From assembly GCA_031286325.1 (NCBI GenBank), contig JAITUT010000005.1, positions 1-64,000 on the forward strand: a DNA stretch of 64,000 bases. Direction: 5' to 3'. A program made the translations under genes and the position numbers. Each line of letters starts with the position of its first letter. Position 1 is the first letter of the stretch. Shown here one piece after another: positions 1 through 10,571 of the stretch. This DNA comes from Helicobacteraceae bacterium. GTDB lineage: Bacteria; Campylobacterota; Campylobacteria; Campylobacterales; SZUA-545. The notes below the pieces were generated by a model. The model worked only from the letters and a program-made list of their open reading frames with translations. It was not told the origin of the DNA and ran no database searches.

Positions 1-264
1 TGCCAAAGTAATTTAATCTTTGAATTATAACATAAGACAAATAAACTTGCGGCGATATTAAATCTAAATCAAAGAGAAGATTAAATCTAATCAAAGACAA
101 CCGAAATTATATGATCAAATTGCCAAGCTTTGTCCTTGCTTGGCGAAGCAAAAACATTGAAAATAGGTTTTTAGCGGGAACGCCTTGTCTTTATTGGGCG
201 TTAACGATAATAAGATTATGGAAAACAATAGCAATGACAAAAAAGCATTCTCGCGAAAATGGTT

Positions 265-1695
265 TTAATCCCTATACCACTCCACTTTGCGCGTGAAATA
301 CATCGTGGCGGCGATCGTGATAAAGCAGAAGATCGCGCCGATCAAAAGCGCCCAATCCTGCGACAAAAGCGTAACGAACAAAAACGCGTAGCAAAGCGCC
401 ATTATGATCGCGATAAACCCGCTCTGCTTCCAATTGCCGCTTTTGAATAAACTTTTCGCGTAAAGCGCGAGCAGCAAAGTAGACGCGATCGCCGAAATAA
501 AATACGCCAAATGAAAGTTAATATGCTCGCTAAACGCCAAAAGGAGCAGATAAAATACAAGATTTCCAACGCCCGCGATCAGATATTGCGCGGGGTGAAT
601 GAGCTGGCGATCGGCTTCGACGCGCTTATTGTTCTGCACGATCTCCATCACAAAAAGCGCCAAAAACGGCACGATCAGAAATAAAATCGCGTATTTCACC
701 GCGCGAATGTTTAAGGCGTAGTGATCCAGCGCCTTGTAAAAATCCACGCCGAACATCGCCGATTTCATCTTGACCTCCGTCATATTGGAAGCCTCGCCCA
801 AAGTACTCCAAGTCGCGGGAATATTGCGGCTTAAATAGTTAATTTGATACTTCGCCTCAAAACCCTTTTCGGTAATCGCGCGCTCTATCGGCAGATACGC
901 GCCGTTAAATGACGGATCGCCCCAATCCGCCGCGATCTTAAACTCGCTTTCGCCCCCAATCGGCACGGCTTTGAAACTCTTGCCGCCCTGAATTTGCAAC
1001 ACGATTTCAAAGCGGTTTTCGCCATTCATATTTAGCGGCGCTTTGGCGTAAATCCCGCCTTTCGTATCCGCGTGATTAAAATACTGCGCGCCCCTGTAAT
1101 CCAAATACGCCGCCTCATCCATAATTTCCGGCGCGATAAAGCCGCGATCGCCGGCGTTAAACTCCAATTTTTGCCCGTTAAATTCCGCTTTTTTGATCGC
1201 CCTGATACTCTTTTGTCCGGCGAGGGCGAAGACGATTTCGGCGGCTTTGGGGTTAATTGTCTCGAACTGCGATAAATCCGCGCCGATTTTAGCCGCGTCA
1301 AAACGCCCCGCGATCACGACCTCGCCCTCATATAGCGGCACGGAGAAAATGCCGCGATATTTCACGAGCGTTTTCAGATTCGCCTCAACGTTTAGCAGGG
1401 CGGGCGCAACGCGGTAGACGTATTCGCCGACGACCTCTTTTTTTTCGGCGGCGCCGCCTTTGTTTTTGCTTACGACAGATTCCAAGCGTTTCAGCGGCAT
1501 TTGCAAGATCGGTCCCAGCGCGATAAATTCGCCGCCCCAAACGCTAGTGATCTCGCGTTCGGCGTCTTTGGCGAGGCGCGATCTTTCGTGGATTACATCG
1601 TCGATCATTGCGATTGGGATCAACAAGACGAGGGTTAAAAACCCTAATAAAAAGACCTTGAAACCGCTGCTTCTTGTGAAATTTTTTAACACCAA
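265..1695 (-). CDS. creD: CreD-like inner membrane protein
   Basis: 476 aa; N-terminal TM, large periplasmic domain and C-terminal TM cluster (NLVFYLLLLAFSEHINFHLAYFISA) typical of the CreD family. Confidence 0.85.
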   Translation of the reverse strand: MVLKNFTRSSGFKVFLLGFLTLVLLIPIAMIDDVIHERSRLAKDAEREITSVWGGEFIALGPILQMPLKRLESVVSKNKGGAAEKKEVVGEYVYRVAPALLNVEANLKTLVKYRGIFSVPLYEGEVVIAGRFDAAKIGADLSQFETINPKAAEIVFALAGQKSIRAIKKAEFNGQKLEFNAGDRGFIAPEIMDEAAYLDYRGAQYFNHADTKGGIYAKAPLNMNGENRFEIVLQIQGGKSFKAVPIGGESEFKIAADWGDPSFNGAYLPIERAITEKGFEAKYQINYLSRNIPATWSTLGEASNMTEVKMKSAMFGVDFYKALDHYALNIRAVKYAILFLIVPFLALFVMEIVQNNKRVEADRQLIHPAQYLIAGVGNLVFYLLLLAFSEHINFHLAYFISAIASTLLLALYAKSLFKSGNWKQSGFIAIIMALCYAFLFVTLLSQDWALLIGAIFCFITIAATMYFTRKVEWYRD

Positions 1696-1764
1696 AACCC
1701 CTTTTTGCTCATTTGGCTTCGCAATTTTTCGTCATTATGATCGCTATTCTACAACAGCAATCAT

Positions 1765-2037
1765 TTATCTGTTTTTTGATTCTTCTTGAACGCAAGTGAT
1801 TGAATAGTCTATTAGCGGGATAAGACACACGGCGATAAAAATCGCTATCCCGATAAATCCATAATCGTTTAGCGGTAAATATGAAAACCCAAAAGAAAAA
1901 ATTACAAGCGTATAAACAATCACCGCTATATTCTCATATAGATTTTTCTTTTTGAACCAAAAAGCGATCGCCTTACGGCAAATAATGAAAAAGCTTTCTT
2001 TCTCTTTTATTTCTTTGTTTGGCAAAATCACGGGCAT
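1765..2037 (-). CDS. small hypothetical membrane protein downstream of RHS locus
   Basis: 90 aa ORF with two hydrophobic segments; same strand as RHS gene. Confidence 0.5.
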   Translation of the reverse strand: MPVILPNKEIKEKESFFIICRKAIAFWFKKKNLYENIAVIVYTLVIFSFGFSYLPLNDYGFIGIAIFIAVCLIPLIDYSITCVQEESKNR

Positions 2038-2041
2038 TTAT

Positions 2042-2347
2042 TTATCCTCCCTTTAATTTCATTATAATCAACATTACAACAACAATGGCGATACAAATAT
2101 ACTCTTTTTTGCCCATCTTACTTGATATTGGCATATAAAACATCAGCAAAATTCCATTAACAAAAAACAACGCAACCAAAACGGCAAGAATCCACATAAA
2201 AACAGTTTGTATTAGTTTTATTACCGGATTATCAATCCCATTTAACCACACGCCAATCATTATAAAGAGAGAAGATAACAAAGCCAAAATAAACAAGCGT
2301 ATAGCTATCCTTTTTACTTTTGCTTTTACTACTTTTTCCGACAACAT
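2042..2347 (-). CDS. small hypothetical membrane protein downstream of RHS locus
   Basis: 101 aa ORF with hydrophobic segments; GGAG-type RBS just upstream. Confidence 0.55.
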   Translation of the reverse strand: MLSEKVVKAKVKRIAIRLFILALLSSLFIMIGVWLNGIDNPVIKLIQTVFMWILAVLVALFFVNGILLMFYMPISSKMGKKEYICIAIVVVMLIIMKLKGG

Positions 2348-2357
2348 TACAATTCTC

Positions 2358-2474
2358 CTATATCAATTTGTGCATACGTTTAATTATTGTAAAAACGATT
2401 GCGTAGAATATATTATTATTTTTTATATCTATTTCTCTTTCATTGTCTTTTAAGGAAAACAAAATTTTTTGCAT
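2358..2474 (-). pseudogene. internally deleted paralogue of the 2485-2904 membrane gene
   Basis: Translates as MQKILFSLKDNEREIDIKNNNIFYAIVFTIIKRMHKLI*; both ends match the neighbour (NLFSPEDNEAEID... and YAIVFTIIKR), middle missing. Confidence 0.7.
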
Positions 2475-2484
2475 TTTTGCTCCT

Positions 2485-2904
2485 TTATTGATCGTTCAAA
2501 AACGAAGAGAGCGCATCATAAGAAGGAACAAAAGCAAACAATAAAAAAATAATTGTTCCAGAGACCAATAGAAGTATAATATGATAATAAAAATACTTCT
2601 TCATCTTTTCTTTCCTACGTTTAATTATTGTAAAAACGATCGCGTATAAACTTGTGAAAAAAATAAAAAATGGGATAAAAAGCATGAGTATTATTGAAAT
2701 TATTGCGACTGGAAACATAATTAACATAAAGAAAGCTTTTACAAGCCATCCGGGTTCTGGGAAAAAAGCAACAAAGGGAATAGCAAGGAGACCTATAAGA
2801 AACAAAACAAGAAATTTTTTCGTTAAATACTTATAAACATCAAATATACTCTCGCTTTTTCTATCTATTTCTGCTTCATTATCTTCTGGGGAAAATAAAT
2901 TCAT
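2485..2904 (-). CDS. membrane protein, candidate RHS immunity protein
   Basis: 139 aa from ATG at 2904, which overlaps the RHS stop as ATGA; several TM segments. Confidence 0.6.
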   Translation of the reverse strand: MNLFSPEDNEAEIDRKSESIFDVYKYLTKKFLVLFLIGLLAIPFVAFFPEPGWLVKAFFMLIMFPVAIISIILMLFIPFFIFFTSLYAIVFTIIKRRKEKMKKYFYYHIILLLVSGTIIFLLFAFVPSYDALSSFLNDQ

Positions 2905-5264
2905 TGCTTTCCCCTTTCTTCGATGTCTACGCCAAAATTTTCTAAACATTCATTTTCTATTCTTTCATAGAAACGGCTGTGAAAACAAGCTATCGCGCAA
3001 ACAGCAGCGCTTGGGGTTCCGCATATTTCAAAAAATTGTCCATCTATAGCGACTCTATCACGCGCATCATATACCTGATCGTTACAGTATGTAACATCTT
3101 TTTTCAAGTTCCACAAGCTTTTTACTCCTCCAACAAGAAAACAACCCGCGTTTGCAAGTCCTCCAAACGAAAGTCGCGGCGTTGGCTTTCCGAGTCGCCA
3201 AACACCAGTTGTTTCTAGCCCACTCGGATCAACAAAATTTATCGGATCATTCCCTACATAGACATACAAATTGCTCTGTCCCGCCGCGAAGTCAATCGGG
3301 TCTTTCGCAGTCCATCTTCCTATATTTGGATCGTAATCTCTGTAACCAAATCTGATTAGGTTTGTATGTTTATCATACAACCCGCCCGCAAACCCAAACG
3401 GGATTTCAAGATCGTCAAGAGAGGGGTCTCTATAAGATAGAGTTGTATTCGTAAGAGACGGATTTGTTTCGCTTGCGATGTTTCCGAAAGAATCGTATTC
3501 TATCTGTTTGACAATTCGCCCGCCGTTGTTTACGATCGCGCGCAACGATCCGAGATGATCGTAAAAGAGAGAATAAGTTTTGCCTTTGTATTCCATTATA
3601 TTTGGAGTGCGATCAGTGGTGTATGTGAATCTCGCGAAGTTATTATCGCGATCGTAGAAACCTAAAAGGGTAGTGTTGTTTAACCACAAGTATTTTTGAG
3701 CGATTGTGGAGTTTATCTCTTTCGCGGCGCGGAAGTTGTTGGCGTTGTAATGGTATTTAATAACTGTTTGATCGGGAAGCTTAACTTCTCTTAACTCGCC
3801 TAGAACTCCATATTTGTATTCTGTTTTTTGATCGCCGATCGTCTTTGATCTCAAAGTCCCGCGATCGTCAAACTCATAACTTTCGTTTCCGTTAGTTACG
3901 ATCTCGTCGTCTTGATTGTATGCCGCGATCTTTTGGACGCTGTTGATAATAGATTTAATACGATTGCCATTGTGATCGTATTCGTATTCTTCTACGATCT
4001 TGTTGTTTTTGATTACTTTCGTTAATTGCCCAATCGCGTCATATTCGTATTCGTAGGTATCCGTTGCGCTTTTGCCTGTGATTGATTCCGCGCGTTTTAC
4101 GATCCTGTGATTGTTGTCGCGGACGCTGATCGTTTCATTGAAAGAGGAAGAAGCCGAGTTTGAAATGGTTTTGATTAAACCGAATTCGTCATAAGTAAAT
4201 TGTTTGTTAAACGGGCTTGCGTAGATTTGGCGGACAAAGCCGTTTGTGTAGTAGATGGAGAAAGAGCCCGATCGCGTTAATAACGAATCTTGATCGTAGG
4301 AATACGCGTCTGTTTTACCGCCGTAGGTTATTGAAGACGGGTTTAACCCCCCCGCCCCGCTTGCGCCGTATGCGAATGAGATATTTTCATTGATGTGTAA
4401 CCCGCCGTAATTGATTGATGTTAATAGATCGCCGTCTTTGGAATACGATGTTGTTTCGCTCGCGCCGTTTTCAGTTTTCGCGATCGCGGAGAGATTATTA
4501 TAGAACGAGTAAGAATAATTATAAGTTGATTCTATTTCGCCTTTGGAGTTTTTGGTTTGCAGAGTTTTTAATTCGCCGCGATCGTAAATATAATTTACTT
4601 CGCTGTTATCGGCGTAATTGATCGCGATCGGCTTTCTCTCTTTGTTGTATTCGTAAAATGTTGTTTTATTGCTAGGCTGGCTGAATTTAGTTCTGTGATC
4701 CGCGCCGTTATAGGCGAATGAGAAATCTTTGTTTGCGCTTTGATTCGCGTTTGATCCGCCGGGAGCTCTGTATTTAGTAATGTTGCCTTGCGCGTCATAA
4801 ACATAATTATCGCTCGCGCCGTTTGCGTAGATCGTCTTTGTAACGCGATCAAGCAGATCGTATTCAAATGTCGTCGTTCGTCCGTTCGCGTCTGTGATCG
4901 TTCTGATATTTCCGCGATTGTTGTAAGTAAAATTAATTTGCGCTTTGCCGTCCGTTTGTTTAGTTAATCTGCCTTTTTGATCGTATTCGTAATTGATCGG
5001 ATTGAGATTGTTTAATTGGTATTTGGCGATGAGATTTGTTTTTGGATCGTAGCTGATCGTCTCTTTGATGTAAGCGGTCGGCGATGTAATAGTCGTTTTC
5101 TTATCAATGAAATCTTCTTTGATTGTCGTAGGGTTCTGGGTATAAGTTCTGACGTTGCCGTTGTAATAAGTATTTCTGATCTGCGTGGTCTTTGATTTAA
5201 GATTTGTGATGTTGCCGTCATAAGCGATAGATTGCGTTGTAACCTGTTTGATCCCGCTGGGCAT
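2901..5264 (-). pseudogene. RHS repeat protein, C-terminal fragment with core domain and variable C-terminus
   Basis: Multiple YD repeats (YEYDQKGRLTKQTDG) and RHS core end (RYRDYDPNIGRWTAKDPIDFAAGQSNLYVYVGNDPINFVDPSGL-type); reading frame is open upstream of the listed start to about 5379. Confidence 0.85.
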
Positions 5265-5379
5265 TGTTAGGTTTGACTCTTGCGCGATCGTGTGAAGAGT
5301 GAGCTGATCTTTGATTGTGCGGGTTTGCTTAATTACATTATTGATTGTGATGTTGGAATCCGCGCCGTTTGAGTTTGAC

Positions 5380-7737
5380 TCATATGTAAGCGTCGCCGTT
5401 AGGAAACGCGATCGTAGACTTCAAATTGCCGTTTGAGTCGCTCTGATCGTCGTAGATTGTTTGCGATCCTTCGGGTTTGGTCGTAATGTATTGAGTTTGA
5501 TTATTCGCGAAAGATTTGGCAAACAACCAATCTCCTTGATTCGCGTCTGTGATCTTTGTGATCCTGCCTTGATTGTCGTAAGCGTATTTAGAAACATTTC
5601 CGTTTGGAGTGGTTTTTTGGGTAATGAGCGAATTTAGATCGTAGACGTATGAATACTTGGAGTTATCCTCGTATTGGATCGCCGTTAGATTATTGTTGTT
5701 GATCGCGAGTTTGGTTGCTTGACCGTTAGGAGCGATAATTTTTGTCGCGTTTTTGTTATTGTCTCTTTCGATCGTAACTTTGTTTCCGAATTGATCTTCA
5801 ATGGCGATCAGATTATTGTTTCGATCGTGGGCGTATTTGCGGATTATTTGTTTATTTGTGCTGTCAAATATCTCTAAAAGCAAAGAGGTCTTTAAATTAT
5901 AAACATATCCTAAATCGCCGTTAAAGACAATAATTGAATCTTCGGGCAGCGCGGGATAGATTTCCGCTTGTTTGGCGTGGAAATCGCCGTATGATCCGGG
6001 GTAGATTTTGTCTAACTCGGCGTAGAGTTTTTCTAATGGATAGTAGTTATACCAATAGTTGTTGTAGATAGGTTTGCCGGGCAAGCCCGGAGAGAAGCAG
6101 GTAAAGCCGCCGTTTGGCGCGCTATATACGCCAAATTGCGATAGATAAGAAAGGCGGTTGTCTATTTTATTTCTCACCTTTTCTTTTAACTCCCAAGGCG
6201 TATATGAGACGTCAAAGTATCGTTGAATGAGCCCGTTAAACTCCGTGTTCGCGTAAAAGGCTTTTTGATTGTAGTGGTTGCCGTAACAGGTCCAGTAACA
6301 GCCGGGTCCGTCCGAGCAGGCGAGAACTCCGCTCTGCTCCGATGAAAAGAGCGTCGATGTCTTTCCAAGCGTAAATGTTGATAAAACTTCGGCGTCCGCT
6401 CCGTTAAAGTTGAATATCTTTAATTGCGTTATGGATGCGCTTGGGTATGCTAAAATCGACACGTTTAAGGAAAACGAATCGTCCGCGCTTTCATATAAAG
6501 CGTAATACGCCCCCGCGATCACAGAGGGATAAGCAAAGATGTTTTGCGGCTTGTAGTCTACGGCGTAAAAAAGATTGTCTTTCGTCTCTATATATTTGTT
6601 TGTTTGAAAGCTGCCCAATTTCCCTTTTGGTTTCATATTCAAATAGAGATCGTCCTCAATACTCCAGCCGTTTGCGATCCTGTTTTTGTCGTCGTTAGGG
6701 TTTTCGGTTAATATATTTACGAATGTATCTTTTGGAAAGCAGGCTTTTTCGCGCCCTATGATTTTGAGAGATTCCGCGCCCGCCCTAGCCCACGCTTTTT
6801 CAAATTCCTTGCTCGCGCTGTAATACGCGAGCTTGTAACAATAATTTATTGTTAGTTTGCCCTCAATTTCGCCGCTTAATTTGTTGCCTAATATATCTTT
6901 GCCGTCCCAGACAAACGAAACATTGTTGATCGCGTTTTTAGCAAGATTTTGCGCGTATTTATTGCCCGCGATTTCAAGAGTCGCGGTCGCGCTTTCAAGC
7001 GTTGACGGAGCGATTCTTGTGTCTATTGCGGTTTCAACGGCGTATTTGTAACCGTCTGTCTTTTTGCTGGAATAGTGAAGTTTGATATCTGTTCCCGCGA
7101 TCGCAATATCGTCGTGGAGCTGGCGGGATTTGGCGGCGCAATAGGAGCTGGCGGAAACTTTTGGATTTTTACAGTCATTTTTGGGTTGCTCGTCTAGATC
7201 GAAAGGCGATTGCGGCTCTTTAGGCTCCGCCTCTCCGTCTTCGGATATATCGGGCGCATACGGAAAATTACAATCCCAAGGGGTGAAGTGTTTAATAAAC
7301 ACAAGCTGATAGGTTTGGTTCGGTTTGAACGCAGAGTTGTCTTTTATGGAGTCAATAACCTCTTGATCGTTGATTTTGATAGTGTTGCCGCCTTTGTCGA
7401 TCGCGTCTATTTTTCCGTCATTGTTTTTGTCTAATAGTTTCACGATCACGCCGTTGTGGCTCGCGACCCATTCGCCGATATTGCGATCGTAATATCCGAC
7501 GGGGACGATCGCTCCAACGGGAAAGTTTAAGAAGTTATCAACCAGAAGCGTTAATGGTTTTTCAAATGTGATGTTCTCGTCATCGCTTACTCCGTCAACC
7601 GAAATATCAATACAATATGTAAATGCGGTTTCAGTCGGCAAGATCGCGGGCATTGAGTTTGGTTGAATAAATTCTGTAGCGCGGACTTTGATTGAATCAA
7701 GCGATCGCGTTGATCCGTTTTTATTAACGACTTTCAC
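5380..7737 (-). pseudogene. RHS protein, middle fragment
   Basis: Same RHS protein in another frame; ends with RHS repeats (YAYDNQGRITKITDANQGDW) and runs into the next fragment by frameshift. Confidence 0.8.
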
Positions 7738-8414
7738 GGAGTTTTGCCATTAAAAACTATTGAAGCCGATCGCGATCCGCGATCGTCTGTGATTGTAGTT
7801 GATGTGTGGGCTTGAATTTGATCGGAGTTTAAATCGATTGTCGTCGCTTTTTCATCAAGTTTCAGCATTGTTATATCTTGCGCGATATTGAAATCTTGAA
7901 TCTTTGTTTCAATAATGCGATCGATTGTTAAATATCCCTCTTTTTGCAATCTGATCGTGATCTTTCTCCCGCCTTCGACCGGAATAATATAAAAACCTTG
8001 ATCGTTAGTTAGAGCCGAGCCGTATTCTTTTTGATTTAGAATTGTTACTTTTACGTTCGCGATCGGGTTTTTGTCCGCGTCGTAGACGTTTCCGTTTATT
8101 AAAGCGAATAGTTTTTCATCGTATTTTTGTTTAGTTGGGTTTTCGGGGATAAGATCAACATATTTATTGCCGAAATAAATAGGGGTTATGCTCTTCGCGC
8201 TTGGCGGAGGCGGGTTTTGATTATTGTTCGCGGAGCTACTAGAAGAAGAGCCGCCCCCGCCGCAAGAGATGAACGCCAAAGTAAGCGTCGCCGTAATAAT
8301 TATTTTTGCGCAATTCTTAAAGATTTTTGCGTAGCCTATTCTTTCGGCGCAGTCAGCCGATCGCAAATCGTGTGAAGCCTTGAAACCGCTGGACACAATA
8401 AACCCCTGCGACAA
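7734..8414 (-). pseudogene. RHS-associated lipoprotein, N-terminal fragment (lipobox + carboxypeptidase-regulatory-like domain)
   Basis: LAFISC-GGGGSSSSSS lipobox and linker; NGNVYDADKNPIANVKVTILNQKEYGSALTNDQGFYIIPVEGG domain; frame-shifted relative to the next fragment at GTGA. Confidence 0.75.
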
Positions 8415-8622
8415 AAATCAACTCATAATTGTATAAAGACGAAACTTAAGAAATCGGCGGCGATTTCACAAAATCAGAAAATTGTTGTTTAGCGGCGGTT
8501 AAGGTTTGATGATCGCGGATCGCAATAACGAAGAAAGAGGCGATCGCGGAGGCGTTCGGATCGCGGTTTAGAATTACGATCGTTTGCGATCGCGCGAACG
8601 AGTTCGGCGCCGCTACGCAAAC
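8339..8622 (+). repeat. composite intergenic repeat, copy A
   Basis: Head TTCTTTCGGCGCAGTCAGCCGATCGC...AAAATCAACTCATAA...ATCGGCGGCGATTTC and tail CGGCGCCGCTACGCAAAC match copy B (18417-18990) in the same orientation. Confidence 0.8.
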
Positions 8623-8710
8623 CTCGCCAAATGGAATAATTTTTCCGCCGTTTTTTCTTAAAAATCGCAAAGCGCCCGCATTATTATCAACTCAAATTCC
8701 GCTGTTGGAT

Positions 8711-10141
8711 TTAATAGATTGGCATAGTCTTGTCTACATCGCGCGCCCAGGCGTTCAGACCGTCTTGCAGATTGAGCAGTTTGCCTTTGTAACCAGCTTC
8801 TTGCAAAGTCCTTATTCCCAAAATACTGCGCTGTCCGATTTTGCAGAGAAACACCGCGTCTATGGAGGGGTCTAACTCGTCTATGCGCCGTTCTAGCTGC
8901 CCAAGCGGAATTACTTTTGCGTTGGGAAATTTTACAATGGCGCGTTCGTGCGGCTCGCGAATATCTATAAATTGAATTTGATCGCCGCTGTCAAGGCGTT
9001 TTTTTAGTTCTATGGCGGTTATGGTATCTATTGGTTTTTCGTCCGCTTTCTTTTTCAGTCCGCAGAATTGTTCGTAATCGATTAGTTCGCGAATGGAGGG
9101 GTTTTTTCCGCATACGGGGCAGTCGGGGTTTTTTTCAAGTTTTAATTCGCGGAATGCCATTCGCCACGCGTCAAACAGCAGCAGGCGGCCAATCAGCGGC
9201 TTTGCCCCGCCGACTATGAGCTTAATGGTTTCAGCCGCCTGTATGACTCCGATAATGCCGGGCAGAACGCCCATAACCCCGCCCTCCGCGCACGAGGGAA
9301 CAAGTCCGGGAGGCGGCGGAGAGGGATACAGACAGCGGTAGCAGGGACCGTCTTTTGCGCCGAAAACAGTCGCTTGCCCGTCAAATTGAAATACCGAACC
9401 GTACACATTGAGTTTGCCCAGAAAAACGCAGGCGTCATTTACCAGATAGCGCGTTTGAAAGTTGTCGGTCCCGTCCGCGATAATGTCGTAATCGGCAAAA
9501 AGCTCCAGCGCGTTTTGGCTGGACAACATCGCGTTATGCGTTATTACATTCACCAGCGGGTTTATTCCCTTGATTCTGTCTTTTGCCGACGCGGTTTTTG
9601 GTCTGCCCACGTCGCGCGTGCTGTGAATTATCTGCCGCTGAAGGTTAGATTCGTCCACAACGTCAAAATCCACAAGACCGATTGTTCCCACGCCCGCCGC
9701 GGCAAGGTACAGCGCGAGCGGCGCGCCAAGACCGCCCGTACCGACAATGAGGACTTTCGCCGCCTTTAATTTTTGTTGTCCCTCAACGCCTATTTCCGCT
9801 AGCAACAAATGACGGCTGTAACGGGCGATTTCTTCGTTGCTAAGCCCCAAATGGCCGTCGTCAGCAGCGCAACCGCCCGCTATGGCGGGGACAATCATCA
9901 ATTCGCCGTTATCCGCGACGGGCGTATCGAGCCCCTGCAAACTGTTGATGTTTACGCCGCCTACAAACAGGTTGATAAAGTCGCGAAGCTGACCATCCTC
10001 GGTGAACAGGTGGGTTTTAAGGGCGGGGCAAATGTTTGCCAGCGCGTTAATCGCCTCGCCCGCCGTAGCGCCTTCTACTTCCACCTCCGCGTTGCGCCCG
10101 GTAAACGCCCTAAGCGCGTAAGGAATAAGAATTTTAATCAA
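8711..10141 (-). CDS. fusion of MoaD/ThiS/CysO-like sulfur carrier, ThiF/MoeB-type E1 and rhodanese
   Basis: N-terminal beta-grasp domain ending VPAIAGG; E1 core GTGGLGAPLALYLAAAGVG...DGTDNFQTRYLVND, CYRCLYP and CPVCG; C-terminal rhodanese IQFIDIREPHER...LCKIGQRS. Confidence 0.9.
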   Translation of the reverse strand: MIKILIPYALRAFTGRNAEVEVEGATAGEAINALANICPALKTHLFTEDGQLRDFINLFVGGVNINSLQGLDTPVADNGELMIVPAIAGGCAADDGHLGLSNEEIARYSRHLLLAEIGVEGQQKLKAAKVLIVGTGGLGAPLALYLAAAGVGTIGLVDFDVVDESNLQRQIIHSTRDVGRPKTASAKDRIKGINPLVNVITHNAMLSSQNALELFADYDIIADGTDNFQTRYLVNDACVFLGKLNVYGSVFQFDGQATVFGAKDGPCYRCLYPSPPPPGLVPSCAEGGVMGVLPGIIGVIQAAETIKLIVGGAKPLIGRLLLFDAWRMAFRELKLEKNPDCPVCGKNPSIRELIDYEQFCGLKKKADEKPIDTITAIELKKRLDSGDQIQFIDIREPHERAIVKFPNAKVIPLGQLERRIDELDPSIDAVFLCKIGQRSILGIRTLQEAGYKGKLLNLQDGLNAWARDVDKTMPIY

Positions 10142-10571
10142 TCGAAACCTCCTCTATAATTTTTTCTTGCGTAAAATCGCTTCTGTCGTCCTTTAATTCC
10201 CAACTGGTAAGAATCTGCGCCTTGCCCTTGTCTACCGATATGATTACATACGAGTAAAAAGGCAGGGCGTGGTCTTTATCATAACCCGACGGCGCCGATG
10301 GATGATCGGGGTGCGAGTGGTAAAAGCCGATAACGTCAAGCTTCATCGCCCGCGCGGTTTGTTCGGCGCGAAGCATATCTTCCGGCGTTATGAGAAAACG
10401 ATGATATTGTTCGCCGTCTTCCCTCGCGTTGTTGATAGCCTGCGCGCGCCTGACGATTTTGACTCCCGCAGTATCAACTTCGCCGATGAGAACGCCGCAA
10501 CATTCGTTGGGATAAGCGGCTTCGCCGTCTGTTCTAATAATTTTTTCCAATTCAAAAGAAAGCGACAACAT
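10134..10571 (-). CDS. JAMM/MPN (Mec-like) metalloprotease
   Basis: PNECCGVLIG and zinc motif HSHPDHPSAPSGYD. Confidence 0.9.
   Translation of the reverse strand: MLSLSFELEKIIRTDGEAAYPNECCGVLIGEVDTAGVKIVRRAQAINNAREDGEQYHRFLITPEDMLRAEQTARAMKLDVIGFYHSHPDHPSAPSGYDKDHALPFYSYVIISVDKGKAQILTSWELKDDRSDFTQEKIIEEVSID

Noticed and set aside
5380-7737. RHS interruptions as UGA selenocysteine codons
   Set aside because: Downstream homology resumes in a different frame, so these are frameshifts rather than recoded stops.
8446-8670. 74-aa ORF between RHS locus and E1 fusion
   Set aside because: Lies mostly within copy A of the repeat; also found in repeat copy B as a similar pseudo-ORF (18746-18931).
9374-10159. 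Plus-strand ORFs (131 and 116 aa) inside the E1 fusion gene
   Set aside because: Shadow ORFs of the minus-strand gene, no motifs.
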